From positions 62,001 to 126,000 of the forward strand of contig NZ_OY787453.1 of the NCBI RefSeq assembly GCF_963678795.1: a DNA stretch of 64,000 nt. The letters are read 5' to 3'. Positions 1 to 8,706 of this stretch are shown here, piece by piece. Below the pieces are notes generated by a model. That model searched no databases, was not told the DNA's origin, and saw nothing but the letters and a program-made list of their open reading frames with translations. A program made the translations under genes and the position numbers. Numbering within the stretch: the stretch's first letter is position 1; the number at the start of each line of letters is the position of its first letter. The DNA comes from an uncultured Methanoregula sp. (GTDB lineage: Archaea; Halobacteriota; Methanomicrobia; Methanomicrobiales; Methanospirillaceae).

Positions 1-35
1 ATATATCCTGCATACATCTCCCGCGGAGCCTCAGC

Positions 36-635
36 ATGAGTTTTTCCATCACGACAGAACGGCTGGTTCTTGAAGATCTCACCTGGGACGACCTTGCCAG
101 CCTGAAACGTATTGCCCGCGACCCATCCCTGATGAAGTACGTCCTGATCTGGCTTGAGAACGATGAGCAGGTTACCGGATTCCTCAGGCACGCAATCGAG
201 GAATCGCAGCGCCCGGAAGACCGGATGGATTACGTACTTGCAGCAAGGACAAAGGAGACCGGGGCCTTTGCAGGTCTCACGTTCATCGAGATCGACCGCA
301 AACTCATGAGCACGGCGGAGGTCGGGATTGTCCTGCTTCCGGAGTACTGTAAGGCCGGGTACGGGTATGAGATTCTCCGGAGGTATATCTCATTCGGGTT
401 TGAAACGATCGGGATGCACCGGATATACGGGAAGTGTGATGAGCTGAACCTCGCATCTGGCCGTCTGATGGAGAAGTGCGGGCTCACGTACGAGGGTACG
501 ATCCGCGAGCATGTCTGGCTCCGGGATCACTGGAGGTCGACCCGGTATTGCGGGATGCTTGCGCAGGAATACTTTTCCAATGGCCATGGTGAGGAAACAT
601 CCCGTGATACGGTCTCCATCGTATCAAAAGAATGA
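36..635 (+). CDS. GNAT-family N-acetyltransferase, RimJ/RimL type
   Basis: A 199-residue protein with the order typical of RimJ/RimL-type acetyltransferases: an N-terminal TERLVLEDLTWDD segment, a central beta strand with GIVLLPEYCKAGYGYE (the acetyl-CoA pyrophosphate loop, here AGYGYE), then the helix ending in LNLASGRLMEKCGLTYEG, the usual C-terminal signature. These enzymes move an acetyl group from acetyl-CoA to an amine, either a protein N-terminus or a small molecule; the substrate cannot be told from sequence. It starts at ATG 36. Its 3' end faces the next gene, which runs convergently. The family call is firm, the substrate unknown. Confidence 0.85.
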   Translation: MSFSITTERLVLEDLTWDDLASLKRIARDPSLMKYVLIWLENDEQVTGFLRHAIEESQRPEDRMDYVLAARTKETGAFAGLTFIEIDRKLMSTAEVGIVLLPEYCKAGYGYEILRRYISFGFETIGMHRIYGKCDELNLASGRLMEKCGLTYEGTIREHVWLRDHWRSTRYCGMLAQEYFSNGHGEETSRDTVSIVSKE

Positions 636-649
636 GTGGGTACAGCAGA

Positions 650-1159
650 TTATTTCGCTTTTTTCCGGGCCTCGTTGATGGCATCCCGTTTCTCCGATGC
701 AGCGGTAAAGAGCCCGGCAACAACCTGGAGTGTCTTTGCAAATTCTGCCATATCTGTCTCTTTCCCCCCGACAGATGGTGGCTTGTACGGGATATATCCA
801 GATTCGGAGAAATCATCCTCCGATACCAGTGCAGTAAATTTCCTGCCGATCTCCGGCTCAATGACCGCGTCCATAGGGTTCTCGCCCCGGAACTGTACCT
901 CGATTTTCAGTGCCGCCTCAAGCTGTTCGGGCGTAGTGGTTGCGAAACCTACAACGATTACCTCCCGCGGGTCGAAGATATTGATCAGGCTGAACATCCG
1001 GTTGCTGCCTCCCTGCCACTCCTTTCCTCCGACACCGAATCCCGTGGTGTGGAACCATGCCCTGCGGAAATCATCGTATGTCTTTCCTTCTTTCAGCCTC
1101 CGCGTGATGATGGAGACCGTTGTAACAAGCCCGGGTTTTTCTGCTGCCATACCTGCCAT
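650..1159 (-). CDS. hypothetical protein, possibly a small alpha/beta-barrel protein
   Basis: The reading frame is open from 1294, but the protein-like part starts at Met 1159 (MAGMAAEKPGLVTTVSIITRR), giving about 169 residues; the upstream extension is Pro/Gly-rich and unconvincing. The pattern TRRLKEGKTYDDFRRAWFH followed by strands with LINIFDPREVIVVGFA is reminiscent of dimeric ferredoxin-like alpha/beta-barrel proteins (EthD/ABM-like), but I do not recognise the family with certainty. The C-terminal 50 residues are charged and helical. No function can be assigned. It is convergent with the acetyltransferase gene and has no obvious operon partner. Confidence 0.6.
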   Translation of the reverse strand: MAGMAAEKPGLVTTVSIITRRLKEGKTYDDFRRAWFHTTGFGVGGKEWQGGSNRMFSLINIFDPREVIVVGFATTTPEQLEAALKIEVQFRGENPMDAVIEPEIGRKFTALVSEDDFSESGYIPYKPPSVGGKETDMAEFAKTLQVVAGLFTAASEKRDAINEARKKAK

Positions 1160-1340
1160 TACGGGTAATTGCGTGAGCTGGTATTTATGGGTTGTTTGGA
1201 AAACGCCCGTACAACCGGGGGATCGAAGCGGCATCTGCAATAACCCGGGGGACATGGCAGGCCTTCCCGGTACATTGCCAGGATCAGTTGTCATTACCCG
1301 GAGGGGGAAAAACCGGGTCGGATCGAAAAAACCCGCTGCA

Positions 1341-4300
1341 TTATTCCTTTAAACCGGAATTTTCCTTTGTGACGGTAAAGCGGTACGCACCTTCAGGAAG
1401 TACAATCTCGAACCTCGCCCCCTTTTGCGGTTCGCTGTTCTCGGTGATGGTAATGCCGGTGATCCCGAGGATCTCCCGGGAGAGAAAAAGCCCGAGGCCG
1501 GTATTTTTTCCGAACCCTTTCTCGAAGAGGCGGGCTTTGTCCGGAGCGGCAATTCCAGCACCGTCATCCTCGAATACGATAACAACCCCGCTTCCGGCCC
1601 TCTTCGAAGAGACGCGGATCGCGGTCATACGGTCCCCGCCGTACCGGAGGGCATTGTCAATAAGGTTGTAGAAAACTTTCTCCATGAGGGGATCAGCGAA
1701 CACCTCAAGGGACGGATCTCCGGTATCAACACGGATATCCCGCATCGGAAGGTGGGGAATAACCTTGTTGATAACGGTATGAAGATTCTGCCATGCGGGA
1801 ACCTGCACCCCCATTTCCTCATAGTCCTTGGTGAAATTGATCAGGTGGGCGATGGTATCAGTGATCTGCCTCTCCTTAGTAATCAGTTCAGATATGCGGG
1901 CCGGATCCCCAAGGGATTTGCCGGATACTGCAAGATATCCGGAGAGGGCAGTGAGCTTGTTCCTGATATCATGGCGTGTAATCCCTGACAGGAGATTGAG
2001 TTTCCTGTTGGCCAGTGTCAGCGCTTCCTTTGCACGGACTTGTGCAGTGATATCCATCAAGGAAGCTACTGACTTTCCCGTCTCAGGAATTACATCGATG
2101 GTTAAGAAGATATCACGGATCTCACCGTTTTTTGTCACAAACCGGAATTCGTAATGTCTCATGGCATTTTCATGCCGTTCCCTGCGCAGGCGGTGCTGGG
2201 TAAGCATCATTTCCAGATCTTCTTTGACCACGAATTCCGTCCAGTTCTTCTTTCCCTCCAGTTCCTCTCTTGAATATCCTGATAATCTCTCAAATTCGGC
2301 ATTGGCGATGGAAATCCGGGTATTTTCTTCCAGGAGGACGGTAGCAGTCCCGGTATTCTCAAATATGGTCCGGTACCTGTTCTCGGATTCCTTGAGATCT
2401 TTCTGGGTCCGTTTCAGTTCAGTGATATCGGTGATCGTTTCGATAGCCCCGGCAACGCTCCCGGCTTCGTTGTAGATTGGGGCGGCAATGGCCCGTACGA
2501 CCGAGGCTTTGCCCCGGAGTACCGGATTCTGGGTCTCGACAGAAAGGATCTCCCCGGTCCGTTTTATCTCGAGATAATCTCCCTTTTTCAACTCATCTTC
2601 CGGTGCAAAGATGAGATCGATCAGGATCGGCCTGCGGTGTCCGTAAAACGGGAGGGCATATTCGTAATTCCCCCTCCCGATGATATCTTTTGCACGGACC
2701 CCGGCCATCTCTTCAATCGCCCGGTTCCACGCAATAACCGTGCCCCTCCGGTCAATGACAAAGGTGGCATCCGGCAGATAATCAATGGCCCTTGACATCT
2801 CGATCTGGTACCGCGCAGCCCTCTCTTCTGCAGCCTTTATCGCGGTGATATCATCACAAATCCCGTCTATCCAGGCAATCGTTCCATCCGGGTTCTTCTT
2901 TGCCTGTGCCGTGATCGAAACCCGGATGGGCGTCCCGTCTTTCTTTTTCAGCTGCAGTTCATAGTCCCTGACAAAACCCTCTGTCATTAACACCCGCATG
3001 AGTTTTTTATGATCTTCGGGATCGTCAGAGGTATCCGTGACCGGGTGTTCCTGGCATTCATGCAATGATTCATACCCGAACATCCTGACAAATGCCGGGT
3101 TTGCCCAGAGCCACCTGCCGGAAAATTCAGCGGTGCTCCGGTAGACCCCCACCGTGAGGTTATCCACGAGAGAGCGGTATTTCTCTTCATTTGCCCGGAG
3201 TGCATCTTCTGCCAGCTTACGTTCGGAGATGTCTTCATGCATTATAATGACGTTGCGTATAGTCCCGGCTGCATCCCGGACCGGGTAGATATGACCCAGG
3301 ACCCACCGTTTTCGTCCGGCTCCGATAACCGGGCTGGTATCATAGTTCACTGCGGGAATTACCGTTGCCTCCCCGGAAAATCCCTCCTTTATATGCGGCA
3401 TTATTCCCAGGCTGGTGAGCTGTTCATCCCTGAGTATATTGTAGTCCTTCAGATTCTCCAGGGTCAGTCCCCAGAGTTCCTCAAAGGCACGATTGACCTG
3501 TACAGTCCGGCCATCCGGTGACAAGACCTGAATGCTCAACGGGGATTGCTCGATCATGGTTCTGACGCGTTCTTCACTCTCACGGAGTGCATCTTCCGCG
3601 AGTTTACGGCCGGTGATATCGCGGAAGATCCCCTCCACTCCGAGGAAATTCCCGGAATGATCATAATAGCGGTGGCTGCTTGTTGAGACCGGCACCGGAG
3701 TCCCGTCCCGCTTTTTCAGCGTCACTTCGTAATCCGTGACCGATCCCCTGCTGGCCAATCCGGCAAGGAGTTTTGAGCGTTCTTCCGGATCGTAATAGAA
3801 CGATTGTGCGATATTCTTCCCGAGCAGGTCGGATACCGAATCGTACCCGAGCAGGCGGGCCGCAGATGGGCTTGCCAGTATCATGTTTCCTTTGGTATCG
3901 CTCCGGTAGTAGGCATCCTGGATATCGTCAAGGATGCTGCGGTAGTTCTCCTCACTGGTGCGGAGAGCGTCCTCGCCCTTTTTCAGATCGTCATATTGTT
4001 CCCGCAGCTCTTCTTCATCCCCGGTAATCTTCTCATATGCGGCCCTCAGTTCATTCTCAGTCATCTTCCGGTCAGTGATGTCCCGGATGGATTCGATTGC
4101 ACCGGTGATGGTGCCGTGCGTGTCATAGAGCGGGGATGCGATAAACCAGAGGTAGGCACCTTTTCCGCCATAGAGAATGGGAATGTAGATCTCCGAGACC
4201 AGTTTGTTGTCCTTTCTGGTGATGTGGGCATATTTTTTCCAGGTCTCGTCATCCTCCCTTAAGACGAGGTCGAGGAGGATAGGCCTTCTTGTTCCATAGA

Positions 4301-4862
4301 ACGGGAGTGCATAGGCATGATCCCCGGTTCCCAGGATCTGCTCTTTTATGACGCCGGTCATCTCCTCCATAGCCCGGTTCCATGCGATGACCTTTCCGTC
4401 CAGGTCGATTGCAAAGGTTGCGTCCGGCAGGTGATCGATGATGTCGGTCATCCGCTGCCGGGATTCCTTCAGTGCATCCTCGGTACGCCGGCGTTCTATG
4501 GCGAGTTTGATCTTATGCTCCAGTTCTACGAACAGTGCCGTGGGATCGCCCCCCTTCTGGAGGTAGAAATCAACACCATTGTTCACCGCCTCGATGACCA
4601 CTTCCTCGCGGCCCCGGCCGGTGAAGAGTATGAACGGGATTGCGTTGTGCTCCGCTCTTAATAATTTGAGAAAATCGAGGCCGTTCATTTCCGGCATCTG
4701 GTAATCGGAAACGATGCAGTCGATGGCAGATTTTTTCATTGCCTGGATGCCCTCTTCTGCAGAGAGGCCCGTCTCCAGCGTGATGGAACCCGACAGCTCG
4801 AGAAATGTTTTTCCCAGTTCCAGGAGATCCGGCTCATCATCAACATAGAGGACGGTATACAT
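1341..4862 (-). CDS. receiver-first multi-PAS sensor histidine kinase
   Basis: This is a 1173-residue cytoplasmic signalling protein. Residues 1-125 form a receiver domain with acidic pocket D8/D9 and phosphoacceptor D53 (IVSDYQMPEMNG). Six PAS segments follow (about 137-268, 305-420, 428-552, 560-680, 687-820, 828-945). The first and fifth are near duplicates sharing YALPFYG and RRPIL. The kinase core has the methanogen-type H-box ITRHDIRNKL with His near residue 964, N-box NLIDNALRYGG, and G-boxes EDDGAGI and GLGLFLSREI. No membrane segments are seen, so it probably senses cytoplasmic ligands or redox state. The receiver at the N-terminus suggests it receives phosphate from another kinase or is autoregulated. 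No separate response regulator gene lies nearby. The start ATG 4862 fits the receiver fold exactly. Confidence 0.93.
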   Translation of the reverse strand: MYTVLYVDDEPDLLELGKTFLELSGSITLETGLSAEEGIQAMKKSAIDCIVSDYQMPEMNGLDFLKLLRAEHNAIPFILFTGRGREEVVIEAVNNGVDFYLQKGGDPTALFVELEHKIKLAIERRRTEDALKESRQRMTDIIDHLPDATFAIDLDGKVIAWNRAMEEMTGVIKEQILGTGDHAYALPFYGTRRPILLDLVLREDDETWKKYAHITRKDNKLVSEIYIPILYGGKGAYLWFIASPLYDTHGTITGAIESIRDITDRKMTENELRAAYEKITGDEEELREQYDDLKKGEDALRTSEENYRSILDDIQDAYYRSDTKGNMILASPSAARLLGYDSVSDLLGKNIAQSFYYDPEERSKLLAGLASRGSVTDYEVTLKKRDGTPVPVSTSSHRYYDHSGNFLGVEGIFRDITGRKLAEDALRESEERVRTMIEQSPLSIQVLSPDGRTVQVNRAFEELWGLTLENLKDYNILRDEQLTSLGIMPHIKEGFSGEATVIPAVNYDTSPVIGAGRKRWVLGHIYPVRDAAGTIRNVIIMHEDISERKLAEDALRANEEKYRSLVDNLTVGVYRSTAEFSGRWLWANPAFVRMFGYESLHECQEHPVTDTSDDPEDHKKLMRVLMTEGFVRDYELQLKKKDGTPIRVSITAQAKKNPDGTIAWIDGICDDITAIKAAEERAARYQIEMSRAIDYLPDATFVIDRRGTVIAWNRAIEEMAGVRAKDIIGRGNYEYALPFYGHRRPILIDLIFAPEDELKKGDYLEIKRTGEILSVETQNPVLRGKASVVRAIAAPIYNEAGSVAGAIETITDITELKRTQKDLKESENRYRTIFENTGTATVLLEENTRISIANAEFERLSGYSREELEGKKNWTEFVVKEDLEMMLTQHRLRRERHENAMRHYEFRFVTKNGEIRDIFLTIDVIPETGKSVASLMDITAQVRAKEALTLANRKLNLLSGITRHDIRNKLTALSGYLAVSGKSLGDPARISELITKERQITDTIAHLINFTKDYEEMGVQVPAWQNLHTVINKVIPHLPMRDIRVDTGDPSLEVFADPLMEKVFYNLIDNALRYGGDRMTAIRVSSKRAGSGVVIVFEDDGAGIAAPDKARLFEKGFGKNTGLGLFLSREILGITGITITENSEPQKGARFEIVLPEGAYRFTVTKENSGLKE

Positions 4863-5143
4863 GACAGGTTATCCGCTTCAGGCAATGGGATAGTGTCACT
4901 CTGGTTGTTAATAATGATATTTCCTTTGAGGCATCTTAAAGTAAATTTGACGGCAGCCAGAAGCGGACAGGTATGCAAACTCCCGACCGGGGGGTCGAAT
5001 CCCATGACCCAGCACGGTCACTTGTCGCAATGCGGTACGTGAGGGTGGAACCGGGAAATGAGTGTGCCGGGGGTCGGGCCACTTCTATCCGGTGGGGCGG
5101 ATGGTTTGGGATATTACGTATACGGTCCGGTTAGTCGGGGGGG

Positions 5144-5174
5144 ATGGGGTCGGACAGGTACAAACCGATCCCAT
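5144..5174. repeat. short inverted repeat (hairpin)
   Basis: The arms atggggtcgg (5144-5153) and ccgatcccat (5165-5174) are complementary except for one position, with an 11-base loop. It lies in the noncoding region upstream of the lipoprotein-like gene. Its function is unknown; it could be an RNA hairpin or part of a decayed element. Confidence 0.5.
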
Positions 5175-5248
5175 GCGTTAAGGAATATCCGGGAAGTTCA
5201 CGTCAGAAATTTCCTGTCTTTTCGCATTGCCTGTGGCCCCGGTTTTTA

Positions 5249-5394
5249 AAAGTACACCGCACGACCCCCTCAACAGGCATAGACATTTTGCCGCCACATG
5301 GCCTGATTTTTAAGTGAATTTCACGATGTAACATTTGTAAGCGTGGATGGGAATAAAGGCTCCTTATCGCGAGGGGGGTCGGGCGGTGTACTTT
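5249..5394. repeat. 146-base element bounded by 23/24-base terminal inverted repeats
   Basis: The left arm at 5249-5271 begins aaagtacaccg and ends accccctc. The right arm at 5371-5394 begins gaggggggtcggg and ends ggtgtacttt. They are reverse complements apart from one substitution and one extra G. About 100 noncoding bases lie between them. This layout is what a small MITE-like element or a long-range RNA stem would look like. No transposase or clear target duplication was identified. Confidence 0.55.
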
Positions 5395-5542
5395 GCATGG
5401 CAGGCCGGGAACTTTCGCAAGTGAGTGCAGGTTGCCTGGTATCTTGAGAAAGCAGTGAGTTTGCCCCCCGCTGATACGGGTCGCCCGGCTGCCTCGTCGG
5501 GGCCTCGTGGGGTGAGGGTGGTTCTTGGAACCAAATATTTGA

Positions 5543-6163
5543 GTGTTCAAGTCGAAAAAATTATATGAAAAATATTTCCGGGTTTTTCATAACCACTCAT
5601 CATGGAATTTTAATATCAGTAATTTTGCTGCGGGCCTGGTACTGGCAGCCGGGTGCATAACATCATCGCCAGCACCTGTCCCTCATGCCGGATCTACGAT
5701 TGTCTCCAAGACATCTGCTCTGCCAATTACCACGAGTCCCGTCATTATAACCACGGCACTGGCTCTATGCCCGCAGGAAAATAGCAGCAAATTCATCAGC
5801 ATCAGTCCCATTTCCGATCATGATCTTGGAGAGATCGTTACTTTCAATGGAACCACGAACCTGCCAGCTGGAGAAAAGATCATTCTGGGAATCAGTACTA
5901 CCAGTTTTCATTCCTGTCCAAAGACGAGATATCCTTGCAAAAATCCGGATACGGTGAATGCCATCTGCTGTAGCGGAGGTTTCAACAGGACAATTGCGAT
6001 TATTCCGGGCAACTGTGGAATCAATACTTGGTCGTTTACCGTCAATACTTCAGAGTATGATTTCCGGCCTGATTTTTACATGGTTTATGCAGTGTCGGGA
6101 CAAATATTTGGACAGAGTTATTTCACGATTCGGGACAAACCAACAACGGAATCCCCACACTAG
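5543..6163 (+). CDS. hypothetical secreted lipoprotein-like protein, possibly frameshifted near its start
   Basis: The frame from GTG 5543 gives 206 residues with a lipobox-like LVLAAGC near residue 38, a Thr/Ser/Pro-rich linker, then a domain with GEIVTFNGTTNLPAGEKI and a terminal strand region (WSFTVNTSEYDFRPDFY) typical of surface-anchored methanogen proteins with beta-sandwich folds. The residues before the lipobox (YEKYFRVFHNHSSW) are not hydrophobic, so they do not form a normal signal peptide. Another frame from ATG 5565 gives MKNISGFFITTHHGILISVIL, which would complete one if a one-base shift occurred around 5620-5640. Six cysteines in the mature part suggest disulfides outside the cell. 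Function is unknown. Confidence 0.6.
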   Translation: MFKSKKLYEKYFRVFHNHSSWNFNISNFAAGLVLAAGCITSSPAPVPHAGSTIVSKTSALPITTSPVIITTALALCPQENSSKFISISPISDHDLGEIVTFNGTTNLPAGEKIILGISTTSFHSCPKTRYPCKNPDTVNAICCSGGFNRTIAIIPGNCGINTWSFTVNTSEYDFRPDFYMVYAVSGQIFGQSYFTIRDKPTTESPH

Positions 6164-6172
6164 ATGTTAATA

Positions 6173-6180
6173 TTTTTTTT
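6173..6180 (+). terminator. oligo-T transcription terminator
   Basis: A run of eight T residues starts ten bases after the stop codon of the lipoprotein-like gene and before the ribosomal operon leader. Archaeal RNA polymerase terminates at such T tracts. Confidence 0.5.
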
Positions 6181-6323
6181 AAGTTGAAGAATAGAAAATC
6201 GGATTACTTTTTCTTCATGTGTCAAGGGAACACTTCCCAAGATCACCTTTATGTCCTTTCCCATCAATATTTACAGACCCAAGCTAGGAACCCGCTAATA
6301 CGGGACGGCATGGTGCAAAGACT

Positions 6324-6800
6324 ATGGCAGAAGTGGTCGAGGTTTTAGTACCCGGCGGAAAGGCTACAGCAGGTCCACCATTAGGACCATCGCTCGGACC
6401 ACTCGGTATCAACGTGAAGGGAGTCGTAGACGAGATCAACAAGAAGACCGCCTCATTCAACGGAATGCAGGTCCCGGTCAAGATCGAAGTCGACGCAAAG
6501 AAGAACTTCACGGTCACGGTGGGTATTCCGCCGACGACGGCCCTCATCAAGAAAGAGGCCGGTATCGAGAAAGGTTCCAAAGAGCCCAACGCCATTGTGG
6601 CAGGCAACCTGCCATTCGAGGCCGCTGTCAGAATTGCCAACATGAAACTCGAAGGCATGCTCTCCTACGAGCTGAAGACTGCCGTAAAGGAAGTCATCGG
6701 AACGTGTGTCAGCATGGGAGTTACCATTGACGGAAAGAAGGCCAAGGATGTCTTCGCCCTCATTGATGAAGGCAAGTACGACAGCAAACTCGTGAAATAA
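6324..6800 (+). CDS. rpl11: ribosomal protein L11
   Basis: A 158-residue protein with the N-terminal L11 signature [21 protein letters not shown], the proline-rich switch that contacts the GTPase centre of 23S rRNA, and the C-terminal RNA-binding domain ([21 protein letters not shown]). It helps form the stalk base where elongation factors bind. Length and sequence match archaeal L11. It is the first gene of a four-gene stalk operon L11-L1-P0-L12. The leader holds a small hairpin cccg-ctaata-cggg at 6291-6304, just before the start. Confidence 0.98.
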   Translation: MAEVVEVLVPGGKATAGPPLGPSLGPLGINVKGVVDEINKKTASFNGMQVPVKIEVDAKKNFTVTVGIPPTTALIKKEAGIEKGSKEPNAIVAGNLPFEAAVRIANMKLEGMLSYELKTAVKEVIGTCVSMGVTIDGKKAKDVFALIDEGKYDSKLVK

Positions 6801-6819
6801 ACAGGAGAAAACCATAGGA

Positions 6820-6836
6820 GATCGGTAAGGCCGGTC
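6820..6836 (+). promoter_or_regulatory. hairpin in the L1 leader, candidate L1 autoregulatory element
   Basis: In the 57 bases between L11 and L1, gatcgg and ccggtc pair over six positions (one G-U) around the loop taagg. In Methanococcus the L1-L10-L12 mRNA is known to be bound by L1 itself, in that case just inside the L1 gene. That this hairpin plays the role here is only inference. Confidence 0.3.
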
Positions 6837-6857
6837 GCAGAACTATGGAGGAATCTG

Positions 6858-7502
6858 ATGGTTGATAGGGCCAAAATTTTGGAAGCCGTAAAAACGGCGA
6901 TTGAGAAAGCGCCAGAGCGTAAGTTCTCTGAGAGCATCGATATTACCATCAATCTCAAGAATATCGATATGGCGCAGCCGAAAAATCGTATCGACGAGAC
7001 GATCATGCTCCCCCACGGTACCGGCGAGAAGATCGGTATCTGTGTCATCGGCAAGGGCGATATCGTCACGCAGGCAAAGGATGCCAAAGTCGAACTGATC
7101 ATCGGCCCTGAAGAAGTTGAACGGCTCGGCGGCTCACCCCGCGAAGCACGGAAAGTAGCGAGCAAATACCGGTACTTCCTTGCAGAGACGGGTGTCATGC
7201 CAGGTGTCGGACGGTACTTAGGTCCCCGGCTCGGTCCGCGGGGCAGGATGCCGATGCCGATTCCCGGCGGGCAGGATATCCGCCCGATTGTCGAGCGTCT
7301 CCGAAACTCGGTGAAGATCCGTACAAAAGACAAGACGGTCTTCTCCACCAAGGTCGGAACGACCGCCATGAAGCCGGAGCAGGTCGCTGAGAACATCGAG
7401 ACGATCGTCAAGAGGATCGAGGCTGTCCTTGAACAGGGTCCCCTGAACGTCCGTTCCGTCTTTGTCAAGACCACGATGGGTCCCGCAGTGAGGCTGGAAT
7501 AA
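6858..7502 (+). CDS. rpl1: ribosomal protein L1
   Basis: A 214-residue archaeal L1, with domain I strands at both ends and a central domain II (VELIIGPEEVERLGGSPREARK). The LGPRLGPRGRMPMP loop is the L1 family signature. L1 forms the mobile stalk that handles deacylated tRNA and in methanogens also represses translation of its own operon mRNA. It starts at ATG 6858 behind a clear ribosome-binding site (tggaggaatctg). Its stop overlaps the P0 start by one base, so the two are translationally coupled. Confidence 0.98.
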   Translation: MVDRAKILEAVKTAIEKAPERKFSESIDITINLKNIDMAQPKNRIDETIMLPHGTGEKIGICVIGKGDIVTQAKDAKVELIIGPEEVERLGGSPREARKVASKYRYFLAETGVMPGVGRYLGPRLGPRGRMPMPIPGGQDIRPIVERLRNSVKIRTKDKTVFSTKVGTTAMKPEQVAENIETIVKRIEAVLEQGPLNVRSVFVKTTMGPAVRLE

Positions 7503-8350
7503 TGGCGGTATATACCCACCACCTTCCCGCGTGGAAGAAGGACGAGGTCGCTGACATCAAGAAGAACGCAAAGGAGTACAAGCTTATCGGGCTTGTCGAC
7601 ATGTACGGTATTCCCGCACAGCAGGTGCAGCAGATCCGCAGGAACCTCCGCGGAAAGGCTGTCATCAAGGTGACGAGGAACACCCTCATCAAGCACGCGT
7701 TCGAGGAGATCGGCGGGGACATCAAGAACCTGTCGAAGTATATCTCCGGTCACTCGGCGATCATCTTCACCAACGACAATCCGTTCAAGCTCTTCAAGCA
7801 GCTCGAGAAGACTAAGACCAAGATGGCGGCAAAGGCTGGCGAGAAAGCGCCGGAGGATATCGTCATCGAGAAGGGTCCCACCAGCTTCAAGCCGGGCCCG
7901 ATTGTCGGTGAGCTCCAGCAGGCCGGCATCCCCGCAGCTATTGAAGGCGGTAAGGTCAAGATCAGAGAGACCAAGACGGTTGTCAAGAAAGGCGCCGTTA
8001 TCTCGGCAAAACTTGCCACGGTCCTCGCCAAGCTCGATATCAAGCCCATGGATGTAGGTCTTGCCCTCCAGGCAGCTTACCATGATGGCGGTATCTTCGA
8101 GCCCTCGGTGCTCGCGGTTGACGAGACGGTAATCCTCGGACAGATCGCGCTTGCCAGCAGGCAGGCACTCGCCCTCTCGGTCGAGGCAGCGATCCCGACG
8201 AAGGACTCGATGGATGCAATCCTGATTAAGGCTGTCAGGGATGCACGCGGTCTTGCAATCGAAGCAGCGATCTACGAGAAAGACGTTGTCGATGCGATTA
8301 TCGGTAAAGCGTACAGAGAAGGCCAGGTCCTCAAGACCCTGGTAAAATAA
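7502..8350 (+). CDS. rpl10: ribosomal stalk protein P0 (L10)
   Basis: A 282-residue acidic-stalk scaffold that binds 23S rRNA and carries L12 dimers. The N-terminal L10 domain (WKKDEVADIKKNAKEYKLIGLVDMYGIP) and the archaeal insertion are present, as are the C-terminal helices that bind L12 dimers (SVEAAIPTKDSMDAILIKAV, IYEKDVVDAIIGKAY). The protein ends at TLVK, without the Ala/Glu-rich tail and GLFG-type end that many archaeal P0 proteins share with L12, so it is shorter than the roughly 330 residues common elsewhere. The stop is clean and the next gene is intact, so this looks like a natural form. Confidence 0.96.
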   Translation: MAVYTHHLPAWKKDEVADIKKNAKEYKLIGLVDMYGIPAQQVQQIRRNLRGKAVIKVTRNTLIKHAFEEIGGDIKNLSKYISGHSAIIFTNDNPFKLFKQLEKTKTKMAAKAGEKAPEDIVIEKGPTSFKPGPIVGELQQAGIPAAIEGGKVKIRETKTVVKKGAVISAKLATVLAKLDIKPMDVGLALQAAYHDGGIFEPSVLAVDETVILGQIALASRQALALSVEAAIPTKDSMDAILIKAVRDARGLAIEAAIYEKDVVDAIIGKAYREGQVLKTLVK

Positions 8351-8379
8351 TATTTGAGATTAACAACAGGTGATTTACG

Positions 8380-8691
8380 ATGGAGTATATCTATGCAGCA
8401 CTTCTCCTGCACAAAGCAGGCAAGAAAGTCGATGAGAACGGCGTCAAGGCAGTCCTTACCGCCGCAGGTGTAGCAGCAGACGAGTCAAGGATCAAGGCAC
8501 TCATTGCAGCGCTCGATGGCGTCAACATTGAGGAAGCTATCAAGGCAGCAGCAGCAGCCCCGGTAGCCGTTGCAGCAGCACCCGCAGCAGCAGGCCATGC
8601 AGCAGCACCCGCCAAGGAAGAGGCAAAGGAAGAGCACAAGAAGGAAGACGAAGAGAGCGGCATGGCAGGGCTCGGTGCCCTGTTCGGCTAA
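8380..8691 (+). CDS. rpl12: ribosomal stalk protein L12 (P1-type)
   Basis: A 103-residue archaeal P1/L12. The N-terminal helical dimerisation domain starts [16 protein letters not shown], followed by an alanine-rich hinge (roughly residues 60-85) and the acidic tail ending [12 protein letters not shown], which recruits translation GTPases. It lies 29 bases after P0 with aacaggtgattt as ribosome-binding site. It is last in the operon and followed by a T-rich stretch. Confidence 0.98.
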   Translation: MEYIYAALLLHKAGKKVDENGVKAVLTAAGVAADESRIKALIAALDGVNIEEAIKAAAAAPVAVAAAPAAAGHAAAPAKEEAKEEHKKEDEESGMAGLGALFG

Positions 8692-8693
8692 AT

Positions 8694-8706
8694 CTTTTTT
8701 CTTTCT
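8694..8706 (+). terminator. T-rich terminator after the stalk operon
   Basis: The sequence tcttttttctttc follows the L12 stop by two bases and precedes about 190 bases without a gene. It is a plausible archaeal oligo-T terminator for the L11-L12 operon. Confidence 0.5.

Larger units (their letters stand above)
4863..5542. other. 680-base intergenic region with inverted repeats
   Basis: No convincing gene is seen between the sensor kinase and the next plus-strand gene. The region is rich in GGGGGTCGG-like motifs and holds two inverted repeats listed separately: arms at 5144-5153/5165-5174 and a longer pair at 5249-5271/5371-5394. The first 60 bases should hold the kinase promoter on the minus strand. 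Confidence 0.6.

Noticed and set aside
632..1352. Overlapping plus-strand frames opposite the 650-1159 gene
   Set aside because: They lack ribosome-binding sites and protein-like features, while the minus frame has an alpha/beta pattern.
6665..8083. 472-residue frame antisense to L1 and P0
   Set aside because: The ribosomal proteins are unmistakable; the antisense frame has no recognisable domain.
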